A stretch of DNA of 64,000 nucleotides from Actinokineospora auranticolor (GCF_002934265.1 NZ_PTIX01000003.1:62001-126000), one strand, 5' to 3'; counted from the stretch's first letter, positions 21,573 to 30,222 are shown. The notes: generated by a model from the letters alone, not told the origin. Numbers and translations are program-made.

Positions 21573-23446
21573 GCGGCGTCAACCCCCTTGACGATGTCGG
21601 TGAGCACGTTCTGCAGCTCCTCCGCCTTGAACGGCAGACCGGCCACCTTGGTGTAGCTGATCACGTCCACGAGGTAGCGGCCCCGCAGCAGCAGGGCGAG
21701 CTGCCCGAGGTTCATCTCCGGGACCACGACCTTGTCGTAGGCGCGCAGGACGTCGCCGAGGTTGGCCGGGAACGGGTTCAGGTTGCGCAGGTGCGCCTGG
21801 GCGATCGACTGGCCCGCCTTGCGCACCCGGCGGCAGGCGGCGCCGATCGGGCCGTAGGAGGAGCCCCAGCCCAGCACCAGCACCCGGGCCTTGCCGGACG
21901 GGTCGTCCACGGTCAGGTCCGGCACCGGGATGCCGTCGACCTTGGCCTGGCGCAGCCGGACCATCTTGTCGTGGTTGTCGGGCTCGTAGGAGATGTTGCC
22001 GGTGCCGTCGGCCTTCTCCAGACCGCCGATGCGGTGTTGCAGACCGGCGGTGCCGGGCACGGCCCAGGCGCGGGCCAGCGTCTCCGGGTCGCGCAGGTAC
22101 GGCAGGAAGGTACCGTCGGGGCCGTTGGGCTCGGTGGCGAACTCGACGGTGAGGTCGGGCAGGTCGTCGACCTCGGGCAGCCGCCACGGCTCGGAGCCGT
22201 TGGCGACCGCGCCGTCGGAGAGCAGCAGCACCGGCGTGCGGTACTTCAGCGCGATGTTCGTGGCCTCGAGCGCGGCGTTGAAGCAGTCGGCCGGGGACTG
22301 CGGGGCCACGATCGGCACCGGCGACTCGCCGTTGCGGCCGAACATCGCCTGCAGCAGGTCGGACTGCTCGGTCTTGGTGGGCAGACCGGTCGACGGGCCG
22401 CCGCGCTGCACGTCGATGACGACCAGCGGCAGCTCAGTCATCACACCGAGGCCGATGGTCTCGGACTTGAGCGCGATGCCGGGGCCGGAGGTCGAGGTGA
22501 CGCCGAGCGCGCCGCCGTAGCTGGCGCCCAGGGCCGCGCAGATGCCCGCGATCTCGTCCTCGGCCTGCAGGGTGGTGATGCCGAACTGCTTGTGCTTGCT
22601 CAGCTCGTGCAGGATGTCCGAGGCCGGGGTGATCGGGTAGGTGCCCAGCACGACCGGCAGCTTCGACTGCTGCGCGGCGGCGACCAGGCCGTAGGCCAGC
22701 GCGGTGTTGCCGGTGATCTGCCGGTAGGTGCCGGGGGCCAGCTTCGCCGGGGCGACCTCGTAGGTGACGGCGAACGCCTCGGTGGTCTCGCCGTAGTTCC
22801 AGCCCGCGCGGAAGGCCAGCACGTTGGCCTCGGCGATGTCGGGCTTCTTGGCGAACTTCTCCCGCAGGAACCGCTCGGTGCCCTCGGTCGGTCGGTGGTA
22901 CATCCACGACAGCAGGCCCAGCGCGAACATGTTCTTGCAGCGCTCGGCGTCCTTCTTGCCGAGGCCGGTGTCGGCGAGCGCGCCCTGGGTCAGGGTCGCC
23001 ATGGCGACCTGGTGCACCTGGTAGGCGGCGAGCGAGTCGTCGTCGAGCGGGCTGCCGTCGTAGCCGACCTTGGTCAGGTTCCGCTTGACGAACTCGTCGG
23101 TGTTGACGATCAGCGTGCCGCCCGCGGGCAGGTCGGCGATGTTGGCCTTGAGGGCGGCCGGGTTCATCGCGACCAGCACGTCCGGCCGGTCGCCCGGGGT
23201 GAGGATGTCGTAGTCGGCGAAGTGCACCTGGAAGCTGGAGACACCCGGGATGGTGCCCTGCGGGGCGCGGATCTCCGCCGGGAAGTTCGGCATGGTCGAC
23301 AGGTCGTTGCCGAAGGCCGCAGCCTCCGAGGTGAAGCGGTCACCGGTGAGCTGCATGCCGTCGCCGGAGTCGCCCGCGAAGCGGATCACCACCCGGTCGA
23401 GTTTGGTGACCGCGGTCGGCCGCGGTGCGTTCACACCTGTGCTCAT
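21569..23446 (-). CDS. korA: 2-oxoacid:ferredoxin oxidoreductase, fused gamma-alpha subunit
   Basis: This 625-residue partner of KorB combines the gamma domain (residues about 15-190, beginning KLDRVVIRFAGDSGDGMQ) and the alpha domain (from about 225, with GTYPITPASDILHELSKH, and EDEIAGICAALGASYGGA for the active site). The fused gamma-alpha layout is typical of the two-subunit enzymes of actinobacteria. ATG 23446 is the assigned start. Shine-Dalgarno pairing is indirect (GGAGAGAGGG lies 13-20 bp upstream). The gene is first in the korA-korB operon. A 17-bp palindrome lies about 180 bp upstream. Confidence 0.93.
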
Positions 23447-23621
23447 GGGCTCGCCGATCCCTCTCTCCTGCCACTTGATCTGCTGGCTGTGCCTTGTTCA
23501 ACGGTAGGCATCGCCCGACCCCGGACCGGCGCAACGCGCTACAGATCACAGCGCGGAGTCGGCGGGGACCACGACCCATGCCCAAAGTATCGGGTATCGG
23601 CCGGGCGAAATCCCAGATACA

Positions 23622-23638
23622 TGTGACTTAAGGTCACA
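23622..23638. promoter_or_regulatory. Palindrome upstream of korA
   Basis: TGTGACTTAAGGTCACA consists of 6-bp arms TGTGAC and GTCACA around a 5-bp AT-rich centre. The arms recall CRP/FNR-type sites, but the spacing is one base longer than TGTGA-N6-TCACA. The 273-bp interval 23447-23719 also contains a GTATCGG doublet near 23587-23600. I see no gene in it. Confidence 0.4.
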
Positions 23639-23719
23639 CTTATCTCGGATGGTGGGCGCGGCCGTCCCGTGGTCTGGATTCCACCACGTCCGCACCTGCA
23701 CGATCGGGTGACCCGGGGG

Positions 23720-24487
23720 TCAGCGGCCACCGCCCGAGGAGATCTTGGCCTTCATCGCGGCGAGCAGCTCCGCGAAGGCCGGGGTGTCCATCGAGCGCAC
23801 CTGCGCGACCAGTTCGGTCTCCACCGCGTCGGGGTGGCTATCGAGCATTGCTGTCGCGCGCATGGACTCCTTGATGGAGATCACCAGCTCGCGCGGCGCG
23901 GCCGCGGCGTGCGCGCCGAGCGCCACCGCGGCGGTCACGAGCGCGTCGTGGTCGCCCGGCACGGTGGTCAGCGCGAGCCCGATCCGGGTGGCCTCGGCGG
24001 CGTCCGGGACGTGCCGGAACAGGGTCATCGCGGTGGCCGCCTGCGGGCCGACGAGCCGCTGGAGCATCCACGTCATGCCGCCGCCGGGGTGGATGCCCAG
24101 CTGCAGGAACCGGGCGTCGAAGCGGGCCGACGGCCCGGCGACGCGCACGTCCGCGGCCAGCGCCAGGTTCAGGCCCGCGCCGACCGCGGCCCCGCCGACC
24201 GCGGCGATGGTCGGCAGCGTCGAGCCCGCCACGGCGAGGAAACCCGCGTAGATCGCCCGCAGGCCCTCTTCGCGGGACTCGCCGAGCACCGTGAGGTCCG
24301 CGCCCGCGCAGAACGCCGGTGGGGTGCCGGTCACGACGATCGCCGCCGTGTCCGGGTCCTGCTCGCACTCGGCGACCAGCTCGGCGAGCCGGGCCGACAT
24401 CTCCAGGGTGATGGCGTTGCGCCTGCCCGGGTCGTTGAGGGTGATGACGGCGACGCCGTCACGGCGTTCCAGCAGCACGGTGCTCAT
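23720..24487 (-). CDS. Enoyl-CoA hydratase/isomerase family protein
   Basis: This crotonase-fold protein (255 residues) would act on a CoA thioester. The oxyanion-hole segments are visible in GTPPAFCAGADLTVLG and AAVGGAAVGAGLNLALAADVRV. The positions where hydratases carry their two catalytic glutamates read as other residues in FLQLGIHPGGG and ATAMTLFR, so the reaction may not be simple hydration. ATG 24487 is the assigned start. It lies 19 bp after the Lrp-type regulator on the same strand, so both are probably co-transcribed. Confidence 0.85.
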   Translation of the reverse strand: MSTVLLERRDGVAVITLNDPGRRNAITLEMSARLAELVAECEQDPDTAAIVVTGTPPAFCAGADLTVLGESREEGLRAIYAGFLAVAGSTLPTIAAVGGAAVGAGLNLALAADVRVAGPSARFDARFLQLGIHPGGGMTWMLQRLVGPQAATAMTLFRHVPDAAEATRIGLALTTVPGDHDALVTAAVALGAHAAAAPRELVISIKESMRATAMLDSHPDAVETELVAQVRSMDTPAFAELLAAMKAKISSGGGR

Positions 24488-24506
24488 GGGCACATGGTGC
24501 TCCAGC

Positions 24507-24968
24507 TCACCGCGGGTGCTCCGGGGCGGGCGGGCGTTCCAGCAGGGTCGACAGCACGACGGTCGAGACGGTCCGCGAGACCATGTCCACGGCGCGCAGC
24601 CGCTCCAGCGCGTCCTCCAGGTGGTGGATGTCGGCGGCGCGCAGGTGCACGATCGCGTCCGCGGCGCCGGAGACCGTGTAGGCGGCCACCACCTCGGGCA
24701 GCGGCTCCAGCCGCTGGCGGATCCGGTCGGGGGAGACGTTGCCCTGGCAGTGCACCTCGACGAACGCCTCGGTGCCCCAGCCCAGGGCCTCCGGGTTGAC
24801 CACGGCGGTGAAACCGCGCAGCACACCGGTCTCCAGCAACCGGTCCACCCGCCGCTTCACCGCGGGCGCGGACAGCGAGACGACCTTCCCGATCTCGGCG
24901 TAACTCGATCGGGCGTCGGCAACGAGCTGCGAAATGATTCGCTGATCAATGACGTCCACACGCAACAT
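24507..24968 (-). CDS. Lrp/AsnC-family transcriptional regulator
   Basis: This 153-residue regulator has an N-terminal helix-turn-helix (IDQRIISQLVADARSSYAEI and SLSAPAVKRRVDRLLETG, residues 7-49) and a C-terminal RAM ligand-binding domain (from about 68, with AYTVSGAADAIVHLRA). Family members bind amino acids and form octamers. It is divergent from the amidinotransferase gene with only 65 bp between the starts, the same pairing I recall in mycobacteria (Rv2324/Rv2323c). It therefore probably controls itself and that neighbour, in response to an arginine-related ligand. Confidence 0.9.
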   Translation of the reverse strand: MLRVDVIDQRIISQLVADARSSYAEIGKVVSLSAPAVKRRVDRLLETGVLRGFTAVVNPEALGWGTEAFVEVHCQGNVSPDRIRQRLEPLPEVVAAYTVSGAADAIVHLRAADIHHLEDALERLRAVDMVSRTVSTVVLSTLLERPPAPEHPR

Positions 24969-24997
24969 TCTGCATGCTCAAGGGCAGCGAAGCGACA

Positions 24998-25026
24998 TTG
25001 ATGCCCGCAAGTGTGGGCCTTACATT
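24998..25026 (+). promoter_or_regulatory. Promoter of the amidinotransferase gene, likely leaderless
   Basis: TTGATG (24998-25003) and TACATT (25021-25026) are separated by exactly 17 bp. The -10 ends 7 nt before ATG 25034, so transcription should begin at or next to the start codon. No ribosome-binding site is present. The promoter lies in the 65-bp divergent interval with the Lrp gene. Confidence 0.65.
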
Positions 25027-25033
25027 TCGTTTC

Positions 25034-25891
25034 ATGACTTCGGCACCAGTACGCGTCCCCGTCGCGGCCCGCCTCGCCACGGCGCGCCGCTACCTGATGT
25101 GCCCGCCCCGGTTCTTCACGGTCGAGTACTCGATCAACCCGTGGATGGACCCGTCGCGCCCGGTCAGCACCGAGGGCGCGCTGGCCGAGTGGTCCGCGCT
25201 CAAGGAGACCTACGAGCTGCTGGGGCACAAGGTCGAGACCATCGAGCCCCAGCCCGGCCTGCCCGACATGGTCTTCGCCGCCAACTCGGGTACCGTCGTC
25301 GACGGGCTCGTGCTCGGCGCCCGCTTCCGCGCCCCCCAGCGCGCCGCGGAGGCCGACTTCTACCGCACCTGGTTCCTCGACCACGGCTACCGCGACGTCG
25401 TCATGCCCGAGAAGACCAACGAGGCCGAGGGCGACTTCACCTGGACCGGCGACGTCCTGCTGGCCGGGACCGGCTTCCGCACCGACCCGGGTGCCCACGC
25501 CGAAGCCCAGGAGGTCCTCGGCGTCCCCGTCGTCTCCCTGCGCCTGGTCGACCCGCGCTACTACCACCTCGACGTAGCCCTGTTCGTGCTCACGGAGGCG
25601 GGCCCAGGCACCCGCGCCCACATCGCCTACTACCCGGAAGCCTTCTCCCCAGGCACCCAACGACTCCTGCGCAGGCTGTACCCGGACGCCATCCTGGCCA
25701 CCGCGGAAGACGCCGCCTGCCTGGGCCTCAACGCCGTGTCGGATGGCCAGAACGTGGTCATCCCCCGGGAAGCCACCAACCTGATCGCGGCGGTCAAGGC
25801 CCACGGCTACACCCCGCACCTGGTCGACATCACCGAACTCCGCAAATCCGGCGGCGGCCCCAAGTGCTGCACGATGGAACTGCGCGGCTAG
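25034..25891 (+). CDS. ddaH: Dimethylargininase / amidinotransferase-family protein
   Basis: This guanidino-group-modifying enzyme has a five-bladed alpha/beta propeller fold (285 residues). It would hydrolyse N-methylated arginines to citrulline or act on a related guanidino compound. Fold and active-site segments are MVFAANSGTVVDG, NEAEGDFTWTGD (acidic substrate ligands), YYHLDVALF (catalytic His) and the C-terminal KCCTMELRG with the nucleophilic cysteine at 278/279. The ATG at 25034 is supported by the promoter spacing. Exact substrate is not certain, since the family also includes arginine deiminase-like members. Confidence 0.85.
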   Translation: MTSAPVRVPVAARLATARRYLMCPPRFFTVEYSINPWMDPSRPVSTEGALAEWSALKETYELLGHKVETIEPQPGLPDMVFAANSGTVVDGLVLGARFRAPQRAAEADFYRTWFLDHGYRDVVMPEKTNEAEGDFTWTGDVLLAGTGFRTDPGAHAEAQEVLGVPVVSLRLVDPRYYHLDVALFVLTEAGPGTRAHIAYYPEAFSPGTQRLLRRLYPDAILATAEDAACLGLNAVSDGQNVVIPREATNLIAAVKAHGYTPHLVDITELRKSGGGPKCCTMELRG

Positions 25892-25898
25892 ACCGGCA

Positions 25899-26354
25899 CT
25901 GAAACCCGCCTTCGAACGGGTCCGCACCAGCCCGGACCCGTTCGACGCGCTCCACAACGCCGCGACCATCAATCCGGATGCTGCGCCGTGTGCCGTGCCC
26001 TTGAGGTCGAGGCCATCACGACGGTTGAGTCGACATCAGGTGCTCATGAGCTGATATCGGCCTGGTCGGGCTCCAGCCGACCGGTGTCGGTAGTCGACAA
26101 CAACTCCCGAAGCATCGAGTCCGAACGCGCTCTTCACGGTTGACCCGACACGTCATGTGCGTGTCGGTGCGAGTCGACGCTGGCACCGCCCTCAAGTCGG
26201 GCGTGCACCTCGTCCAGAGGGCGCTGAAATCAGCTCTCGGTGTTCATCGGCGACACCGCCACGGACCTCCACGCCGCCTGCGAGCGGAGTCGAGTTCGTC
26301 GGCTGCGCCTATTGGGCGCCGAAGCGCACACGTGAGGCGTCCTTCTTCACGTAG
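25899..26354 (+). pseudogene. Decayed HAD-superfamily hydrolase
   Basis: Pieces of one HAD-like phosphatase are readable in successive frames. AFERVRTSPDPFDALHNAA comes first, near 25908. A shifted frame then gives LEVEAITTVES, GAHELISAW and RPVSVVDNNS, ending at a TGA at 26141. Another frame gives ALKSGVHLVQRALKSALG, then FIGDTATDLHAAC (motif IV) and SGVEFVGCAYWAPKRT, ending at a TAG at 26354. The N-terminal nucleophile region is missing, and at least three frameshifts are needed. Codon composition is less biased than in neighbours, consistent with decay. Family assignment comes from my own reading of the motifs. Confidence 0.7.
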
Positions 26355-26630
26355 CCGAACCTCCCACGCGCATATGTCGGCCATCACATCTGTGCGGCTA
26401 GAGCCTCTGCCACCAGGCACAACGCGGTGGGGGAGGTGGTCTTCGGGTGGGGTGCCACCAGGCGAAGTCCGTGCGGGGGCTGTGGGTGGGGGCGAACTCG
26501 ACCCGCCGCTTGGTGAGAAATCCGGTGGGAATGTCGTAGTTCGGTGGTCCAATGGCGTTACACGGCCCGCAGGAGCGGGCACACTGGGGCCAAGCCCCAC
26601 CTGGTTCACCTAGCGGGTTAGGAAAAGCCG

Positions 26631-26780
26631 TTGAGCGCGTTCGCAGATGCACTACCGCGTCCGGAGAAGCCGAAGACGCCGGAGTTCCGCAGCACGGTGT
26701 CGATCGAGTCCGATGAGCAGAAGGCGTTCGTGCCCCCGCAGCGGGTGCCCGGACCGGTGTTCAGCGCCGCCCAAGGCTGA
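26631..26780 (+). CDS. Small conserved-looking protein, 49 residues
   Basis: This is a short ORF of 49 residues beginning LSAFADALPRPEKPKTPEF and ending GPVFSAAQG. Its composition is protein-like (balanced Glu/Lys, few Arg, no Cys), and its codons are strongly G/C at the third position, unlike the decayed DNA upstream. TTG 26631 is the only possible start, because a stop lies three codons before it. AGGAAAA precedes it at a fair distance. It is 52 bp upstream of the siderophore-interacting gene and may be co-transcribed. No function recognised. Confidence 0.55.
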   Translation: MSAFADALPRPEKPKTPEFRSTVSIESDEQKAFVPPQRVPGPVFSAAQG

Positions 26781-26832
26781 CCAGCGGGGTAGGTGCGCGC
26801 CCGGTCCGGCGCTCGGGCGAGGATGGTGGGTG

Positions 26833-27615
26833 ATGAGCACCCAACCCGAGGCCCGCAGGCGCTCCCGCAGGCAAGAGACCCGGCTCTGGCGCGTGCCCGT
26901 GGTGCGCGTCGAGCGCGTCACCCCGCACCTGGCCCGCGTGACGGTCCGGCACGACTCGCTGGCGAGCCTGGCGGGGGCGGGCACCGACCAGAACGTGATG
27001 CTCTACTTCTACCCCGAGGGCACCGAGCTGCCGGAGCCGCTCACCCTGGAGTCCGCGCGCGGGCTGTGGTCGCAGGTGCGGCCGCTGACCCGCACGTACA
27101 CGATCCGCGGGCACGACCCGGCCACCAACGAGGTCCAGTTCGACTTCGTCCTGCACGGCGACGCGGGCCCCGCCTCGGCGTGGGCGTCCCGGGTGGCCCC
27201 CGGCGACGAGATGATCTTCGTCGGCCCGTCCCCGGCATACCAGCCCGATCCCGGTGCCGACTGGTACCTGCTCGCGGGTGACGAGACCGCCCTGCCCGCG
27301 ATCACGGCGATCCTGGCCGCCCTCCCGCCGGACAAGCAGGCGCTCGCGTACGTCGAGGTGACCGACGCGGCGGAGGAACAGCCCGTGGCCGGTGTCACCT
27401 GGCTGCACCGCGACGGCGTCCCGGCGGGGGAGAGCACGGTGCTGGTGGACGCCATCCGTGCCGCGGATCTCCCCTCGGGCCTCCCGGAGGTCTGGATGGC
27501 CGGGGAACGCGCGGCGATGCTCGCCGTAAGAGCCCACCTCTTGGACGAACGCGGCTACCCGCGCCAACGCGTCCGCCCCACCACTTACTGGCGGCTGGGC
27601 GAGAGCGGCAACTGA
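26833..27615 (+). CDS. Siderophore-interacting protein (FAD-binding ferric-siderophore reductase family)
   Basis: This is a ViuB-like flavoprotein of 260 residues. An FAD-binding barrel (about 18-130) has the flavin motif RPLTRTYTIRG, and a C-terminal NAD(P)H-binding domain has WYLLAGDETALPAITAIL and PEVWMAGERAAM. The family releases iron from imported ferric siderophores by reduction. No transport or siderophore synthesis genes are nearby, so the substrate is unknown. The start codon ATG 26833 follows GGATGGTGGG. I found no convincing iron-box palindrome upstream. Confidence 0.9.
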   Translation: MSTQPEARRRSRRQETRLWRVPVVRVERVTPHLARVTVRHDSLASLAGAGTDQNVMLYFYPEGTELPEPLTLESARGLWSQVRPLTRTYTIRGHDPATNEVQFDFVLHGDAGPASAWASRVAPGDEMIFVGPSPAYQPDPGADWYLLAGDETALPAITAILAALPPDKQALAYVEVTDAAEEQPVAGVTWLHRDGVPAGESTVLVDAIRAADLPSGLPEVWMAGERAAMLAVRAHLLDERGYPRQRVRPTTYWRLGESGN

Positions 27616-27705
27616 TCGGGTGAGTGTCCGGTTGGAACTTCTCACCCCGTGCGGTCGTTGACTACTCCGCTGGCAGAACGGGAAAACGCGGCGGAGGAGG
27701 CGGTT

Positions 27706-28566
27706 GTGCACGGACATGCGAACGGTCTGCGGACCGCCCTGCTGCTCGGTGGTCTCAGCGCGCTGATCCTGCTGGTGAGTTCCCTGTTCGGGCGGACCGC
27801 GCTGTACGTCGGCATCGGCCTGGCGGTCGTGGTCAACGGTTACGCGTACTTCAACTCGGACAAGCTGGCCCTGCGCGCCATGCGGGCCAGGCCGGTGTCG
27901 CAGGCGGAGCAGCCCGCGCTGTACCGGATCGTGCGCGAGCTGGCCACCACCGCCCGCCAGCCGATGCCGCGCCTGTACGTCAGCCCCACCCAGGCCCCGA
28001 ACGCCTTCGCGACCGGCCGCAGCCCGCGGAACGCGGCGGTCTGCTGCACCACGGGCCTGCTGGACCTGCTGGACGAACGCGAGCTGCGCGGCGTGCTCGG
28101 CCACGAACTGGCCCACGTGTACAACCGCGACATCCTGATCTCCTGCGTGGCGGGCGCACTGGCCAGCGTGGTCAGCACCCTCGCCAGCCTCGCCCTGTTC
28201 GCGGGCGTCTTCGGCGACGACGACGAGGACCGCGCCAACCCCATCGCCCTGCTCCTGCTGTCCCTGCTCGGCCCCATCGCCGCGTCGATCGTCCAGATGG
28301 CAGTCAGCCGGTCCCGCGAATACCAGGCCGACGCCTCCGGCGCCCGCCTCACCGGGGACCCACTCGCCCTCGCCTCAGCCCTCCGCAAACTGGACGCGGG
28401 CACCCGCGAGGCCCCGCTCGCCCCGGAACCGGCGGTGGCCGCCCAGTCCCACCTGATGATCGCCAACCCCTTCCGCCCCGGCGACGGCGTCTCCCGCTAC
28501 TTCAGCACCCACCCCGCCATCGCCGACCGCATCGCCCGCCTGGAACACATGGCCCGCGACCACTAG
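27706..28566 (+). CDS. htpX: HtpX-family membrane zinc metalloprotease
   Basis: This 286-residue M48 protease is thought to degrade misfolded membrane proteins. Two N-terminal helices (about 10-45), the zinc motif [12 protein letters not shown] and the downstream glutamate in [13 protein letters not shown] are present. A further hydrophobic stretch lies around 150-185. The GTG start at 27706 is chosen because GGAGGAGG lies 6 bp upstream and the encoded [15 protein letters not shown] matches the usual actinobacterial N-terminus. An earlier in-frame GTG at 27649 lacks that support. A repeat array follows directly. Confidence 0.93.
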   Translation: MHGHANGLRTALLLGGLSALILLVSSLFGRTALYVGIGLAVVVNGYAYFNSDKLALRAMRARPVSQAEQPALYRIVRELATTARQPMPRLYVSPTQAPNAFATGRSPRNAAVCCTTGLLDLLDERELRGVLGHELAHVYNRDILISCVAGALASVVSTLASLALFAGVFGDDDEDRANPIALLLLSLLGPIAASIVQMAVSRSREYQADASGARLTGDPLALASALRKLDAGTREAPLAPEPAVAAQSHLMIANPFRPGDGVSRYFSTHPAIADRIARLEHMARDH

Positions 28567-28604
28567 CCACGCCCCTACCGATCGTCGACCAGCTCCGCCG
28601 TTCC

Positions 28605-29215
28605 GCAGCTCCACCGTGCCCCCGCTGGTACCGGAATCTCGCTACCCCGCTCCAGCCGCCACGCAAGCTCCGCGCCTTGCGCGTTTCCGCTGGTTCCGGG
28701 CGCTCCCCGCCATCCCGCTCCAGCCGCTACGCAAGTCCCGCGTCCTACGCGCCCCCGCTGGTTCCGGGCGCTCCCCGCCATCCCGCTCCAGCCGCTACGC
28801 AAGTCCCGCGTCCTACGCGCCCCCGCTGGTTCCGGGCGCTCCCCGCCATCCCGCTCCAGCCGCTACGCAAGTCCCGCGTCCTACGCGCCCCCGCTGGTTC
28901 CGGCGCCCGCCATCCCGCTCCAGCCGCTACGCAAGTCCCGCGTCCTACGCGCCCCCGCTGGTTCCGGCGCCCGCCATCCCGCTCCAGCCGCTACGCAAGT
29001 CCCGCGTCCTACGCGCCCCCGCTGGTTCCGGCGCCCGCCATCCCGCTCCAGCCGCTACGCAAGTCCCGCGTCCTACGCGCCCCCGCTGGTTCCGGCGCCC
29101 GCCATCCCGCTCCAGCCGCTACGCAAGTCCCGCGTCCTACGCGCCCCCGCTGGTTCCGGCGCCCGCCATCCCGCTCCAGCCGCTACGCAAGCTCCGCGCC
29201 TTACGCGCCCACCGC
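28605..29215. repeat. Tandem repeat array of 68/64-bp units
   Basis: Eight full head-to-tail units start at 28663, 28731, 28799 (68 bp each) and 28867, 28931, 28995, 29059, 29123 (64 bp each). A degenerate unit lies before (28605-28662) and a partial one after (29187-29215). The core begins GCAAGTCCCGCGTCCTACG. The two lengths differ by 4 bp in the segment after GGTTCCGG. Most units hold a small hairpin, CGCGT-cct-ACGCG. Neither length is a multiple of three, so open frames across it change frame each unit and the array is noncoding. It lies between htpX and tRNA-Tyr. Confidence 0.95.
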
Positions 29216-29226
29216 ACCGTGGGGGT

Positions 29227-29245
29227 CTGGGGGGTCGCCCCCCAG
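29227..29245. terminator. GC-rich hairpin after the repeat array
   Basis: CTGGGGGG-tcg-CCCCCCAG forms an 8-bp stem with a 3-nt loop, followed by AAACAACAA. It could end htpX transcription in the plus direction. A very similar hairpin occurs at 41392-41414. Confidence 0.5.
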
Positions 29246-29254
29246 AAACAACAA

Positions 29255-29296
29255 CGGCCGACCCGGTCAACGCTCTCCGTTGACACAAGTCGGCCG
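29255..29296 (-). terminator. Terminator of tRNA-Tyr
   Basis: CGGCCGAC (29255-29262) pairs with GTCGGCCG (29289-29296). Inside it GTCAACG (29266-29272) pairs with CGTTGAC (29278-29284). The two-tier hairpin starts 7 bp from the 3' end of the tRNA on the minus strand. Confidence 0.7.
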
Positions 29297-29302
29297 AGGC
29301 CG

Positions 29303-29383
29303 TGGCGGGTAGAGGATTCGAACCTCTGAAGCTTTCGCGACGGATTTACAGTCCGCTCCCATTGGCCGCTCGGGCAACCCGCC
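29303..29383 (-). tRNA. tRNA-Tyr (anticodon GTA)
   Basis: On the minus strand the acceptor 5' arm GGCGGGT pairs with ACCCGCC, and the T arm contains GGTTCGAATCC. The anticodon loop reads CTGTAAA, giving anticodon GTA. The long variable arm makes it an 81-nt class II tRNA, as expected for bacterial tRNA-Tyr. CCA is not encoded. A -10 (TACAGT on the minus strand, 29418-29413) lies 30 bp upstream of the tRNA 5' end. Confidence 0.95.
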
Positions 29384-29546
29384 GGGGTGTCCGGTGCTGC
29401 TGGACGTCGGGAACTGTACCCAATGGGTCCGGGGGGCTTCCAACGGGTATCCCCTTAGCGCGGCGGAGGGGGGTGTGGGGGGTGGCGGCGGTAGCATCCG
29501 TGCGTTCTGGGGTTCTCGATCAGTTAGGCGCGGAGGTGCGTGGCAC

Positions 29547-30038
29547 GTGGCGGACCCGTCATTCGACGTGGTGAGCAAGGTCGACCGGCAAGAGGTGGAC
29601 AACGCGCTCAACCAGGCGGCGAAGGAGCTGGGCACGCGGTTCGACTTCCGCGGCACGGGGGCCAAGGTGAGCTGGACCGGTGAGGAGGCCATCACCTTCG
29701 AGGCGGAGACCGAGGAGCGGTGCGCGGCGGCCATCGAGGTCTTCAAGGAGAAGCTGGTCAAGCGCAACATCTCGCAGAAGGCGTTCGACATCGGTGACCC
29801 GGCGCTGTCGGGGAAGGTGCACCGGGTGACGGGTTCGCTGGTGCAGGGCATCTCGTCGGAGAAGGCCAAGGAGATCGCCAAGAAGATCCGCGACGAGGGG
29901 CCCAAGGGCGTCCAGGCACAGATCCAGGGTGACCAGCTGCGGGTGTCGGGCAAGAAGAAGGACCACCTGCAGGACGTCATCTCCCTGCTCAAGGGCGCCG
30001 ACTTCGGCATCGCCCTGCAGTTCACCAACTACCGCTGA
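29547..30038 (+). CDS. YajQ-family nucleotide-binding protein
   Basis: This 163-residue member of the YajQ/UPF0234 family has two ferredoxin-like domains. Some members bind cyclic di-GMP or tRNA and act as transcriptional co-regulators. Family segments are [20 protein letters not shown] at the N-terminus, the central [12 protein letters not shown] and the terminal [14 protein letters not shown]. The GTG at 29547 has GGAGG 10 bp upstream. A TANNNT -10 (TAGCAT, 29492-29497) lies above it. A hairpin follows the stop. Confidence 0.92.
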   Translation: MADPSFDVVSKVDRQEVDNALNQAAKELGTRFDFRGTGAKVSWTGEEAITFEAETEERCAAAIEVFKEKLVKRNISQKAFDIGDPALSGKVHRVTGSLVQGISSEKAKEIAKKIRDEGPKGVQAQIQGDQLRVSGKKKDHLQDVISLLKGADFGIALQFTNYR

Positions 30039-30045
30039 CCGCATC

Positions 30046-30082
30046 ACCCCCGGCCGTGGGCGGAGTCGCCCCGGTCGGGGGT
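30046..30082 (+). terminator. Hairpin after yajQ-family gene
   Basis: ACCCCCGGCC (30046-30055) pairs with GGTCGGGGGT (30073-30082), ten pairs including one G-U. It lies 7 bp after the stop codon and has no U-tract. Confidence 0.6.
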
Positions 30083-30222
30083 GGAAGTGGCCGACGACTC
30101 GTAACCCTCCGTGTGCTGGGGGCGATGAAACCCCGGGGGGCGGGCGCCATTCGGCTGTCACCCATGTGCGCGGCCTCGGGTGGTGGAGATCCGCCCGGCG
30201 AGCATCGACAGGGGGAGCCGTG

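Noticed and set aside
26140-26613. 157-residue plus-strand frame
   Set aside because: It overlaps readable HAD-hydrolase remnants in other frames and then reads unbiased DNA.
26609-26622. Iron-box (DtxR/IdeR) site before the siderophore-interacting gene
   Set aside because: The half-sites CCTA and TAGG point outward, opposite to the consensus arrangement.
28605-29215. CRISPR array
   Set aside because: Units are directly adjacent with no variable spacers, and no cas genes are near.
27624-29312. Long plus-strand frame across htpX and the repeat array
   Set aside because: It is out of frame with htpX and then reads repeats whose 64/68-bp period shifts the frame, giving Pro/Arg/Ser low complexity.
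29929-30222. N-terminal extension of rmlA
   Set aside because: It overlaps yajQ in another frame, and RmlA proteins start at MKGIVLAGG.
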